DNA from: an uncultured bacterium
GTDB taxonomy: Bacteria; Actinomycetota; Actinomycetes; S36-B12
NCBI GenBank assembly: GCA_903954205.1
Contig: CAJBMR010000428.1
Span: forward strand, 1-14,309
Direction of reading: 5' to 3'
Length of the DNA: 14,309 nt
Below the pieces are notes generated by a model, which ran no database searches, was not told the origin of the DNA, and saw nothing but the letters and a program-made list of their open reading frames with translations. Of this stretch, positions 7,048 to 14,309 are shown piece by piece; the stretch's first letter is position 1, and every line of letters begins with the position of its first letter. Made by a program: the position numbers and the translations under genes.

Positions 7048-8699
7048 GCTCGAACCTCCGCGGCGTCGGTCTCCACGATCTCGACGTCGTCCTCGCCGTC
7101 AGAGGCGCCCTCCAGGCCGGGGGGCACGAGGGGGAGAGGCGAGTGCTCGAGTGTCACTTCTGCCCGACAGGGAAGGGTGAGCCGGAAGCAGGCGCCCTCT
7201 CCGGGAGTGCCCCAGGCCTCGAGCCACCCCGCGTGCAGGCGCGTGTCTTCCAGGGCGATGGACAGGCCGAGCCCGGTGCCTCCCGTGGTGCGCGCACGCG
7301 CCGGATCGGCTCGCCAGAAGCGATCGAAGACATGCGCGATGCTGTCGTCGGTCAATCCCACTCCGTGGTCGCGCACGGTGATGGCAGCAGCAGAGCCATC
7401 CTCTGTCACGGTGACGTCGATCGGCTGGCCCTCGCCGTGCTCCACGGCGTTGTCGAGGAGGTTGCGGAGGATCCGATCGACGCGCCGGGGATCGCATTCG
7501 ACGGGGCAGGGGTCCACGAGAGCCGTCACGACGATCTCGCTGCCGCGCCGCTCGGCGAGCGGGCGCGCGGATTCAGCGGCCCGCTTCACCAGGGCAACCA
7601 GGTCGACTATCTCGAGGTCGAGGACGGCAGCACCCGCGTCGTATCGCGAGATCTCGAGCAGATCGCCGAGGAGGTTCTCGAATCGATCGAGCTGGTTCTG
7701 GAGCAGCTCGGCCGACCGTGCCGTCGGCGGATACAGCTCGCCCCGGCTCTCGAAGAGCAGGTCGGCGGCCATGCGGATCGTCGTAAGAGGGGTGCGCAAC
7801 TCATGCGACACGTCGGAAACGAAGCGCTGCTGCACCGCGGAGAGTTCTTCGAGGCGGTGAATCTGCTGCTCGAGGCTTGCTGCCATGTCGTTGAAGGCCA
7901 TGGCGAGACGCGCGAGGTCGTCCTCTCCCCGCACGGCCATGCGCTCGCGCAGGTGACCCTCGGAGAACTGCTCCGCGACGCGCGCTGCCGAGCGAACGGG
8001 AGCGACGACCTGGCGCGTGACGACCGCGGCCACTGCCCCGAGGAGCACGACGAGGAGGATGCCGGTGCCGACGACGGTACTGCGCACCAGATCGAGGGTG
8101 CTTGCCTCGTTCGTGAGAGGGAAGAGGTAGTAGAGCTCGTAGGTGCCGACATCCGTCACAGCGAGCGGTGCGCCCACGACGATGCCGGGCGCACTGCGAC
8201 CGTCGAGATAGCGGATCTCGGTGTAGGTCCACGACTGTAGCCCTGTGGCCATCACGGTGTCGCGCAGTTCAGGCGGGACGCTTGCATCCGACACGAGATT
8301 GGTGCCGCGCTCGGGGGCAGCACCGTCGATCTCGCCAGCCAGTAGCAGGACGTCGTACTGCGGGGGAGAGCCTGCCCGTGTCGCGAGCGATGCCACGATC
8401 GTGTCGACGATGCTCGCGGGAGATGCGGCGCTCGTCCCCGAGGCGGCCGCCGCCGAAATGCGCTGAGCATCCGCCAGGCCGGCGCTCGCCTCCGTGACGG
8501 CCGTGCGCTCGGCCGAGTCGAGAAGTCCCGTCGTCACTCGGGAGAGAAGCAGGAATCCCAGGATCGTCATGACGATGATGGACAGGATGAGCGTGGTCAC
8601 CGTCACCCTGAGCAGGAGGGAACGTCGCCAGAGCGTGACCAGGTGCATCGGGGCCGAGGCAGCCCTCGGAGTCGGCGGACTCGTCGGGCCGGCGGTCAT
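7044..8699 (-). CDS. mtrB: MtrB sensor histidine kinase
   Basis: A 551-aa membrane kinase partnered with MtrA. There are two membrane segments (about 28-52 and 207-229) around an extracytoplasmic sensor domain (about 53-206). A HAMP linker follows (about 229-280, APVRSAARVAEQFSEG), then the dimerisation/phosphoacceptor domain with SDVSHELRTPL (phosphorylatable His299). The ATP-binding domain has an N box NLLDNAVEH (413-421), G1 DHGVG (444-448), F box FDRFW (458-462) and G2 GGTGLGLS (473-480). All catalytic motifs are intact. The C-terminal tail is acidic and Glu/Asp-rich. The ATG at 8699 is chosen because it overlaps the mtrA stop by 4 bp; an upstream in-frame ATG (8894) lies inside mtrA and is rejected. 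In mycobacteria and corynebacteria MtrAB controls cell-wall turnover, division and osmotic responses. Confidence 0.95.
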   Translation of the reverse strand: MTAGPTSPPTPRAASAPMHLVTLWRRSLLLRVTVTTLILSIIVMTILGFLLLSRVTTGLLDSAERTAVTEASAGLADAQRISAAAASGTSAASPASIVDTIVASLATRAGSPPQYDVLLLAGEIDGAAPERGTNLVSDASVPPELRDTVMATGLQSWTYTEIRYLDGRSAPGIVVGAPLAVTDVGTYELYYLFPLTNEASTLDLVRSTVVGTGILLVVLLGAVAAVVTRQVVAPVRSAARVAEQFSEGHLRERMAVRGEDDLARLAMAFNDMAASLEQQIHRLEELSAVQQRFVSDVSHELRTPLTTIRMAADLLFESRGELYPPTARSAELLQNQLDRFENLLGDLLEISRYDAGAAVLDLEIVDLVALVKRAAESARPLAERRGSEIVVTALVDPCPVECDPRRVDRILRNLLDNAVEHGEGQPIDVTVTEDGSAAAITVRDHGVGLTDDSIAHVFDRFWRADPARARTTGGTGLGLSIALEDTRLHAGWLEAWGTPGEGACFRLTLPCRAEVTLEHSPLPLVPPGLEGASDGEDDVEIVETDAAEVRA

Positions 8700-9373
8700 G
8701 GCGGGCCGGCCTTGTATCCCACGCCGCGCACCGTGAGAACGATCTCGGGGTGCTCGGGATCGTGCTCGATCTTGGCGCGCAGTCGTTGCACGTGGACATT
8801 GACCAGTCGCGTGTCGGCAGCGTGGCGATATCCCCACACCTCTTGGAGGAGAACTTCGCGCGTGAACACCTGCCAGGGCTTGCGCGCCAGGCACACAAGC
8901 AGATCAAACTCCAGTGGAGTGAGGGGGACCACCCGGCCTCCGCGCCGCACCACGTGTCCTGCGACGTCGATGGTGACGTCACCGATCTCGAGCGTGCCGG
9001 TGGCGGGGTCGTCGCTGCGACGCACGCGTGCACGCAGTCGTGCGACGAGTTCCTTGGGCTTGAAGGGCTTGACGATGTAGTCGTCTGCACCGGACTCGAG
9101 TCCGAGGACGACGTCGACGGTGTCGTTCTTTGCCGTGAGCATCACGATGGGGACGCCGGACTCATTGCGGATGGCCCGACAGACATCGATGCCGTCCATG
9201 CCCGGGAGCATGAGGTCAAGCAGGATGATGTCCGGACGGGAGTCGCGGAAGGCCTGGAGCGCGTGGCCGCCATCGGCGCAGAAGACGGGGTCGAAGCCCT
9301 CACCACGCAGGACGATGCCGAGCATCTCGGCCAGTGCCACGTCGTCATCGACGACCAGGACGCGTCCTCTCAC
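8696..9373 (-). CDS. mtrA: MtrA response regulator (OmpR/PhoB family)
   Basis: A 225-aa DNA-binding regulator. The receiver domain (1 to about 115) has the acidic pair in VVDDD (7-11), phosphoacceptor Asp53 in LLDLMLPGMDG, Thr80 in VMLTA and Lys102 in IVKPF, all intact. The C-terminal winged-helix domain (about 130-225) includes LTPLEFDLLVCLARKPWQVFTREVLL and ends VRGVGYKAGPP. N-terminal and receiver sequences (EMLGIVLRGEGF) are strongly MtrA-like. The GTG at 9373 matches the conserved MtrA N-terminus. There is no obvious Shine-Dalgarno sequence, and the preceding gene stops 12 nt upstream in the same frame, so translation may be coupled. Its stop overlaps mtrB by 4 bp. MtrA is essential in M. 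tuberculosis, where it controls division and replication-linked and cell-wall genes; the same role here is inferred by family. Confidence 0.96.
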   Translation of the reverse strand: MRGRVLVVDDDVALAEMLGIVLRGEGFDPVFCADGGHALQAFRDSRPDIILLDLMLPGMDGIDVCRAIRNESGVPIVMLTAKNDTVDVVLGLESGADDYIVKPFKPKELVARLRARVRRSDDPATGTLEIGDVTIDVAGHVVRRGGRVVPLTPLEFDLLVCLARKPWQVFTREVLLQEVWGYRHAADTRLVNVHVQRLRAKIEHDPEHPEIVLTVRGVGYKAGPP

Positions 9374-9385
9374 AGGCTCATGGTG

Positions 9386-10174
9386 TCATCCCAGGAGCAG
9401 GAATGCTGCTCCTGGCAGGTTGTTGACGGCGTGGGCCACGATTGGCGCCCCGAGGCTGCGGGTCCGCCACCGGAGCAATCCGAGCACGAGGCCGCTGGCG
9501 AGCAGGATCGGAGCCCGCACCGGCTCCAGGTGGAAGAGGCTGAAGGCGACGGTCGTGATGGCGATGACCCAGACGGTGCTGAGCCCCCGTTTGGCCAGGG
9601 CGTTGTACGCCATGCCGCGGAAGGCGATCTCCTCGGCGATGGGCGCCCCGATGGCCACGCACAAGGCGAATGCGACCACGGCGAGCATGGGGCCCTCGTC
9701 GCGAAGCTGATCTCCCACCTCGCCCGCTGCCGAGGTGAACTCGCCGAAGATCGCTTGGAGGAGGAGGGCGATGGCGCCCCCTGCCATGAGCGCGGCGACG
9801 CCCCCGATCACTCCCCACCCGAGATCGCTCCAGGTGAGGCGCAGCCCCAGGTCGATGCGAGGGCCGTTGCCTTGGAAGGACGTGGTGAGCAGTGGCCAGC
9901 CCGCCAGCGCGATCCACGGGAGCGAGATGCCGAGCAGGAGCAGCACGGGCAGGGGGAGATCGAGAAAGCTGCCGCCCGCGGCGATGGCGACAGAGATGAG
10001 CACGAAGCCGAGGAGCGGGATGATCGCGTCGGGGATCCCCCAGCGAGGGGCCCGGAGCTGTCGGCCCTGGGCTAGGGCGATGTCAACGGTGATGGGACAC
10101 CCGGGGTAGTCCGCCGGCGCCCACGTCCGGCGGGCGGTCTCCGAGAGTGGCGGCTCGGCCGGGGCGTCGCTCAT
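9386..10174 (-). CDS. CPBP family intramembrane metalloprotease
   Basis: A 262-aa polytopic membrane protein with the CPBP (CAAX protease/bacteriocin-processing, ABI) active-site motifs: EEIAFR (181-186, two Glu plus Arg), FSLFH (211-215) and HAVNN (248-252). Hydrophobic segments occur at about 50-69, 75-97, 120-143, 163-180, 200-215, 221-236 and 244-262, consistent with six to seven passes. The family includes prenyl-protein proteases and bacteriocin self-immunity or processing proteases; the substrate here is unknown. The N-terminal 40 residues are hydrophilic and Pro-rich. It ends 12 nt before mtrA on the same strand, so it probably shares the mtrAB-lpqB transcript. M. tuberculosis has tmk at the equivalent place. 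The ATG at 10174 has no Shine-Dalgarno sequence but sits 6 nt after a -10-like TAGCCT. Confidence 0.9.
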   Translation of the reverse strand: MSDAPAEPPLSETARRTWAPADYPGCPITVDIALAQGRQLRAPRWGIPDAIIPLLGFVLISVAIAAGGSFLDLPLPVLLLLGISLPWIALAGWPLLTTSFQGNGPRIDLGLRLTWSDLGWGVIGGVAALMAGGAIALLLQAIFGEFTSAAGEVGDQLRDEGPMLAVVAFALCVAIGAPIAEEIAFRGMAYNALAKRGLSTVWVIAITTVAFSLFHLEPVRAPILLASGLVLGLLRWRTRSLGAPIVAHAVNNLPGAAFLLLG

Positions 10175-10179
10175 CCGAT

Positions 10180-10196
10180 CAGGCTAGGTCAGCCTG
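10180..10196 (-). promoter_or_regulatory. Candidate leaderless promoter and small palindrome before the CPBP-mtrAB-lpqB cluster
   Basis: On the minus strand TAGCCT (10186 down to 10181) matches the TANNNT -10 pattern and is followed by GATCGG and then the ATG at 10174. The 6-nt gap is the spacing expected of a leaderless transcript. The box overlaps a perfect 6-bp inverted repeat, CAGGCT-AGGTC-AGCCTG on the plus strand (10180-10196), which could serve as an operator. No clear -35 is visible, because the outer arm of the large hairpin occupies that position. This was identified by eye only. Confidence 0.45.
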
Positions 10197-10201
10197 CTGG
10201 G

Positions 10202-10277
10202 CGCACATGCACGAGCGCCTCGAATTCCGCGACTGGATCACGTTCTCGCGCGGAATTCGAGGCGCTGGCGATGTGCG
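10202..10277 (-). terminator. Long hairpin downstream of ahcY, probable U-tract-less terminator
   Basis: A perfect 18-bp inverted repeat: AGCGCCTCGAATTCCGCG at 10214-10231 pairs with its complement at 10249-10266 across a 17-nt loop. After a 5/4-nt internal loop, a further 7 bp pair (CGCACAT 10202-10208 with ATGTGCG 10271-10277). It begins about 10 nt past the ahcY stop and ends before the CPBP promoter, which suggests a terminator separating the two units. No T-run follows on either side, as is common for terminator-like hairpins in high-GC actinobacteria. The size is more than most terminators need, so it could instead be a dispersed palindromic repeat. Confidence 0.55.
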
Positions 10278-10287
10278 GCGTGCCGGA

Positions 10288-11736
<1,449 letters not shown>

Positions 11737-11766
11737 GGTTGAACACCTCGTGGAATGTGAGGGGGG

Positions 11767-11801
11767 CCGGCGGACGGCACGAGGCTTCGTTGGTCCGGCG
11801 G
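11767..11801 (-). promoter_or_regulatory. Potential stem-loop in the ahcY leader
   Basis: CGGAC (11771-11775) pairs with GTCCG (11793-11797), and after one mismatch CCG (11767-11769) pairs with CGG (11799-11801). An inner ACGA/TCGT stem (11779-11782 with 11787-11790) lies in the loop. The structure would be about 30 nt before the ahcY start. I looked for SAH-riboswitch-like conserved elements and did not recognise them, so no ligand is claimed. In such GC-rich DNA a stem of this size may be chance. Confidence 0.25.
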
Positions 11802-11811
11802 GCGTGATCAC

Positions 11812-11817
11812 AGCGTA
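11812..11817 (-). promoter_or_regulatory. Candidate -10 box of the ahcY promoter
   Basis: The minus strand reads GGGTACGCTGTGATCA; TACGCT fits TANNNT. Transcription starting about 7 nt later would give a leader of roughly 65-70 nt containing the GAGGTG ribosome site. No good -35 is visible, and its expected position is covered by the stem at 11827-11852. It is a weak, by-eye assignment. Confidence 0.3.
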
Positions 11818-11826
11818 CCCTCCCCG

Positions 11827-11852
11827 GCTCCCTTGCGCACAGGCGCAGGAGC
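11827..11852. repeat. Inverted repeat in the ahcY-comF divergent intergenic region
   Basis: GCTCC (11827-11831) and TGCGC (11834-11838) pair with GCGCA (11843-11847) and GGAGC (11848-11852), giving a 10-bp stem with a 2-nt bulge (CT) and a 4-nt ACAG loop. It lies about 10 bp upstream of the candidate ahcY -10 and about 65 bp before the comF start, so it could be an operator for one or both genes. The rest of the 181-bp gap shows nothing else I can support. Confidence 0.35.
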
Positions 11853-11917
11853 GGAGGTTCTTCCACCGGGACCCTCGTGGAGCGAGCTCGCGATCAGTGG
11901 GCGTGGGTCCATGAGGG

Positions 11918-12667
11918 ATGACCGTCACACCAGACCCACGTGTTGCATCCACGCGTGCGCCCCTCATACGTCGCATCGGTTCGGCCGTTGTAGATGCCAT
12001 CGCTCTCGGAAGTCCCCCGGCGTGCGCAGGATGCGGTCTCCCCGGTCCATACGTCTGCGCGGCGTGCGAGGGGTGCCTCATGGGCCCGGTTGCAGAGCAT
12101 CAGCCCTCCCCGGTCCCGGACGGCTGGATCTCCACGCATGTGGTGGCCGACTACGCGGGAATCACCCGCACGATCCTCACCGCGTGGAAGGAGCGCGGCC
12201 GCAGGGATGTGTCCGTCTACCTGGCGCGCGCTCTCGCTCGCGCGGTGCACGAGGCGGGGGTGGCCGCACGGACCCAGAGTGCGAGCGACGTGGGCTGCGT
12301 GACCATCGTCCCGATCCCCGCATCCTGCGCGGCGCGTCGTCGGCGCGGAGAGGATGCGTGGGCACGCGTCGTGCGCCAGGCGATGCAGGTGGCTGACCCG
12401 CCTGTGGGTCTCACCCTCGCGCGATGTCTGCGGCTCACCCGCCAGCCGCGGGATCAAGCGGGTCTCACCGCCCTCGAACGCAAGGCCAACCTCGCTGAGG
12501 CCCTTGCCTGTGACGCGCCACCGGAGGGCCCCGTGATCATCGTCGACGACATCGTCACCACCGGAGCCACACTGGCGGAAGCCGCCCGAGCGCTACGCGT
12601 CGCGGGCGTGGGTGAGGTGAGGGCTGCAGCCATTGCGGCCACCTCCCGGGGCCGGCGGCGCGGGTAG
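11918..12667 (+). CDS. ComF family phosphoribosyltransferase-like protein
   Basis: A 249-aa cytoplasmic protein. The N-terminus carries a four-cysteine zinc-finger pattern (Cys36-x2-Cys39 and Cys47-x2-Cys50), followed by the ComF middle segment DYAGITRTILTAWKERGRRDV (79-98), PIPAS (132-136), and the PRPP-binding loop VDDIVTTGAT (209-218) typical of type I phosphoribosyltransferases. RQPRDQAGL (175-183) matches the ComF region before the PRPP loop. In competent bacteria ComF helps take up DNA; in actinobacteria its substrate and role are unknown. M. tuberculosis Rv3242c occupies the equivalent position near secA1. ATG 11918 is the only plausible start before the cysteines; the GAGG next to it is too close to be a good ribosome site, so translation initiation may be weak or leaderless. 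It is divergent from ahcY, and the following regulator gene begins 16 nt after its stop. Confidence 0.88.
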   Translation: MTVTPDPRVASTRAPLIRRIGSAVVDAIALGSPPACAGCGLPGPYVCAACEGCLMGPVAEHQPSPVPDGWISTHVVADYAGITRTILTAWKERGRRDVSVYLARALARAVHEAGVAARTQSASDVGCVTIVPIPASCAARRRRGEDAWARVVRQAMQVADPPVGLTLARCLRLTRQPRDQAGLTALERKANLAEALACDAPPEGPVIIVDDIVTTGATLAEAARALRVAGVGEVRAAAIAATSRGRRRG

Positions 12668-12683
12668 GCACCACACTGGGGAG

Positions 12684-13331
12684 GTGTCTCACTCCCGGAC
12701 GCTCGCGCTCTCCGCGGTCGTCATTGCCCCGACTCCTGTCGTGCGGCGCGGGCTCACCGCGATCCTGTCCGATGCGGGCTGGCATGTGGTCGACGATGTG
12801 GGAGATATCGACGCCGGGCCCAGCGTCGCAGTGTGGGAACTGCCAGCGGCGGCCACACCTGCCGACATCTCCGGCATGCTCAGCGAACTCGACGGCACGC
12901 CGTTGCTCGTGCTGGTCGCGGCCGCGACGCCGGATGTCCTCGGTGCCCTCGTGTCTGCGGGCGCTCGCGGGGCCGTCGACCGTGACATCGAAGAGATGGC
13001 CCTCGTGCAGGCGGCGCGCGCCGTTGCCGATGGCCGCACCGTGGTCAACGCGGGAGCGCGCACGGACGCCGCAGGGTCGCGTCCACCCACACTCACTCGC
13101 CGGGAATCCCAGGTGCTGGCCCTGCTGTGCGCGGGGCGCACCAACCATGAGATCGCCGAGGCATTGGTCATCAGCGACAACACGGTGAAGAACCACGTGC
13201 GCCGGCTCTACGAGAAACTCCAGGTGCGGTCGCGCACCGAAGCGGTCGTGCGTGCGGCGCGTTGGGGCCTCGTGCGCATCGATGGCGTGGATGCGCTCGC
13301 GGGCACCCCTGCCCCCGCCGGGCCGGGATAG
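12684..13331 (+). CDS. LuxR-type (NarL-like) regulator with degenerate receiver domain
   Basis: A 215-aa probable transcription factor. The C-terminal domain (136-196) is a clear LuxR/GerE helix-turn-helix: LTRRESQVLALLCAGRTNHEIAEAL through SDNTVKNHVRRLYEKLQV. The N-terminal part (about 8-115) has the fold pattern of a receiver domain (PVVRRGLTAIL after strand 1; LLVLVAAATPDVLGALVSAGARGAV later). However, the acidic pair is Ala15-Pro16, the phosphoacceptor position is Glu52 (VWELP) and the conserved Lys position falls at Asp99-Arg100. Phosphorylation is therefore unlikely, and it is best called a pseudo-receiver. No kinase gene is adjacent. The GTG at 12684 is chosen as the nearest in-frame start to the receiver; GGGGAG abuts it, so the ribosome site is poorly spaced. 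It lies between the comF-like gene and secA, 28 nt before the latter. Its targets are unknown. Confidence 0.85.
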   Translation: MSHSRTLALSAVVIAPTPVVRRGLTAILSDAGWHVVDDVGDIDAGPSVAVWELPAAATPADISGMLSELDGTPLLVLVAAATPDVLGALVSAGARGAVDRDIEEMALVQAARAVADGRTVVNAGARTDAAGSRPPTLTRRESQVLALLCAGRTNHEIAEALVISDNTVKNHVRRLYEKLQVRSRTEAVVRAARWGLVRIDGVDALAGTPAPAGPG

Positions 13332-13345
13332 GGGGAACCGGCCCG
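13319..13345 (+). terminator. GC-rich hairpin spanning the regulator stop codon
   Basis: CGGGCCGG (13319-13326) pairs perfectly with CCGGCCCG (13338-13345) over an 11-nt loop that contains the TAG stop of the regulator gene. No T-run follows. It may end or attenuate transcription of the comF-regulator unit just before the secA promoter-like box, or it may be part of the secA control region. The structural match is seen directly; the function is inferred. Confidence 0.4.
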
Positions 13346-13347
13346 TC

Positions 13348-13353
13348 TAGGAT
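13348..13353 (+). promoter_or_regulatory. Candidate -10 box of secA (or its ribosome-binding site)
   Basis: TAGGAT is a good actinobacterial -10 (TANNNT) and is followed by GACCGG and then the GTG at 13360. The 6-nt spacing is the same as at the CPBP gene and suits a leaderless transcript. The same bases contain AGGA at 13349-13352, which at 7 nt from the GTG could equally act as a Shine-Dalgarno site. Sequence alone cannot decide between the two. Confidence 0.45.
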
Positions 13354-13359
13354 GACCGG

Positions 13360-14309
<950 letters not shown>

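Noticed and set aside
7008..8240. A 410-codon plus-strand frame opposite mtrB
   Set aside because: It is antisense to conserved kinase domains with all motifs intact. No independent start signal or family resemblance was seen.
8700..8894. A 65-residue longer MtrB N-terminus
   Set aside because: It lies inside mtrA in another frame. The ATG at 8699 overlaps the mtrA stop in the usual way and precedes the first membrane helix.
8750..10075. A 441-codon plus-strand frame across mtrA and the CPBP gene
   Set aside because: It spans two well-supported minus-strand genes, has a composition typical of antisense frames (Asp, Glu, Gly, His, Arg) and shows no domain.
11737..11811. SAH riboswitch in the ahcY leader
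   Set aside because: A stem-loop can be drawn, but I could not match the conserved core of the known SAH riboswitch, so it is listed only as a generic potential structure.
11737..12081. A longer ahcY start reading back to 12081
   Set aside because: It would cross the intergenic region and the divergent comF-like gene. The conserved N-terminus begins at the ATG at 11736, which has GAGGTG upstream.

Overview
The window is chromosomal DNA from a high-GC actinobacterium (Actinomycetota). The grounds are the strong G/C third-position bias, the mtrA-mtrB-lpqB cluster (typical of Actinomycetia), a DUF3499 gene, a DUF5719 gene and the manB/manA neighbourhood. Gene content resembles the Mycobacterium tuberculosis Rv3240c-Rv3258c region (secA1, ComF-like gene, lpqB, mtrB, mtrA, sahH, manA, manB, DUF3499), but with inversions and substitutions. 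I cannot name the genus. No insertion sequences, phage genes, CRISPR arrays, tRNAs or rRNAs were found. Nearly every base is in a conserved core gene.

Left arm, plus strand (1-5371): the 3' end of a membrane protein, probably the large glycosyltransferase that usually precedes DUF5719 genes; a DUF5719 single-pass membrane protein; a DUF3499 Cys-rich small protein; ManB-type phosphomannomutase; a Trm112-like zinc-ribbon protein; and ManA mannose-6-phosphate isomerase. Most junctions overlap by 1-4 bp or are short, as in an operon. ManA and ManB together convert fructose-6-P to mannose-6-P to mannose-1-P, the entry to GDP-mannose and mannosylated envelope glycans. The upstream membrane genes fit an envelope theme.

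Middle, minus strand (5356-11736, read right to left): ahcY (S-adenosylhomocysteine hydrolase), a strong hairpin, then a tight cluster of a CPBP-family intramembrane protease, mtrA (response regulator), mtrB (sensor kinase) and lpqB (lipoprotein). The last three overlap by 4 bp at each junction. lpqB and manA converge and overlap by 16 bp.

Right arm, plus strand (11918-14309): a ComF-family phosphoribosyltransferase divergent from ahcY, a LuxR-type regulator with a degenerate receiver domain, and the first 316 codons of secA, open at the window edge.

The region is mostly ordinary housekeeping DNA, and I see no convincing new multi-gene system. The points worth a second look are: the phosphorylation-site-less regulator next to secA, where M. 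tuberculosis has a hibernation-factor-like gene; the CPBP protease heading the mtrAB-lpqB cluster; an 18-bp perfect inverted repeat after ahcY; candidate leaderless promoters (TAG-type -10 boxes 6-8 nt before start codons); and a 10-residue identity between the adjacent DUF3499 and ManB proteins.
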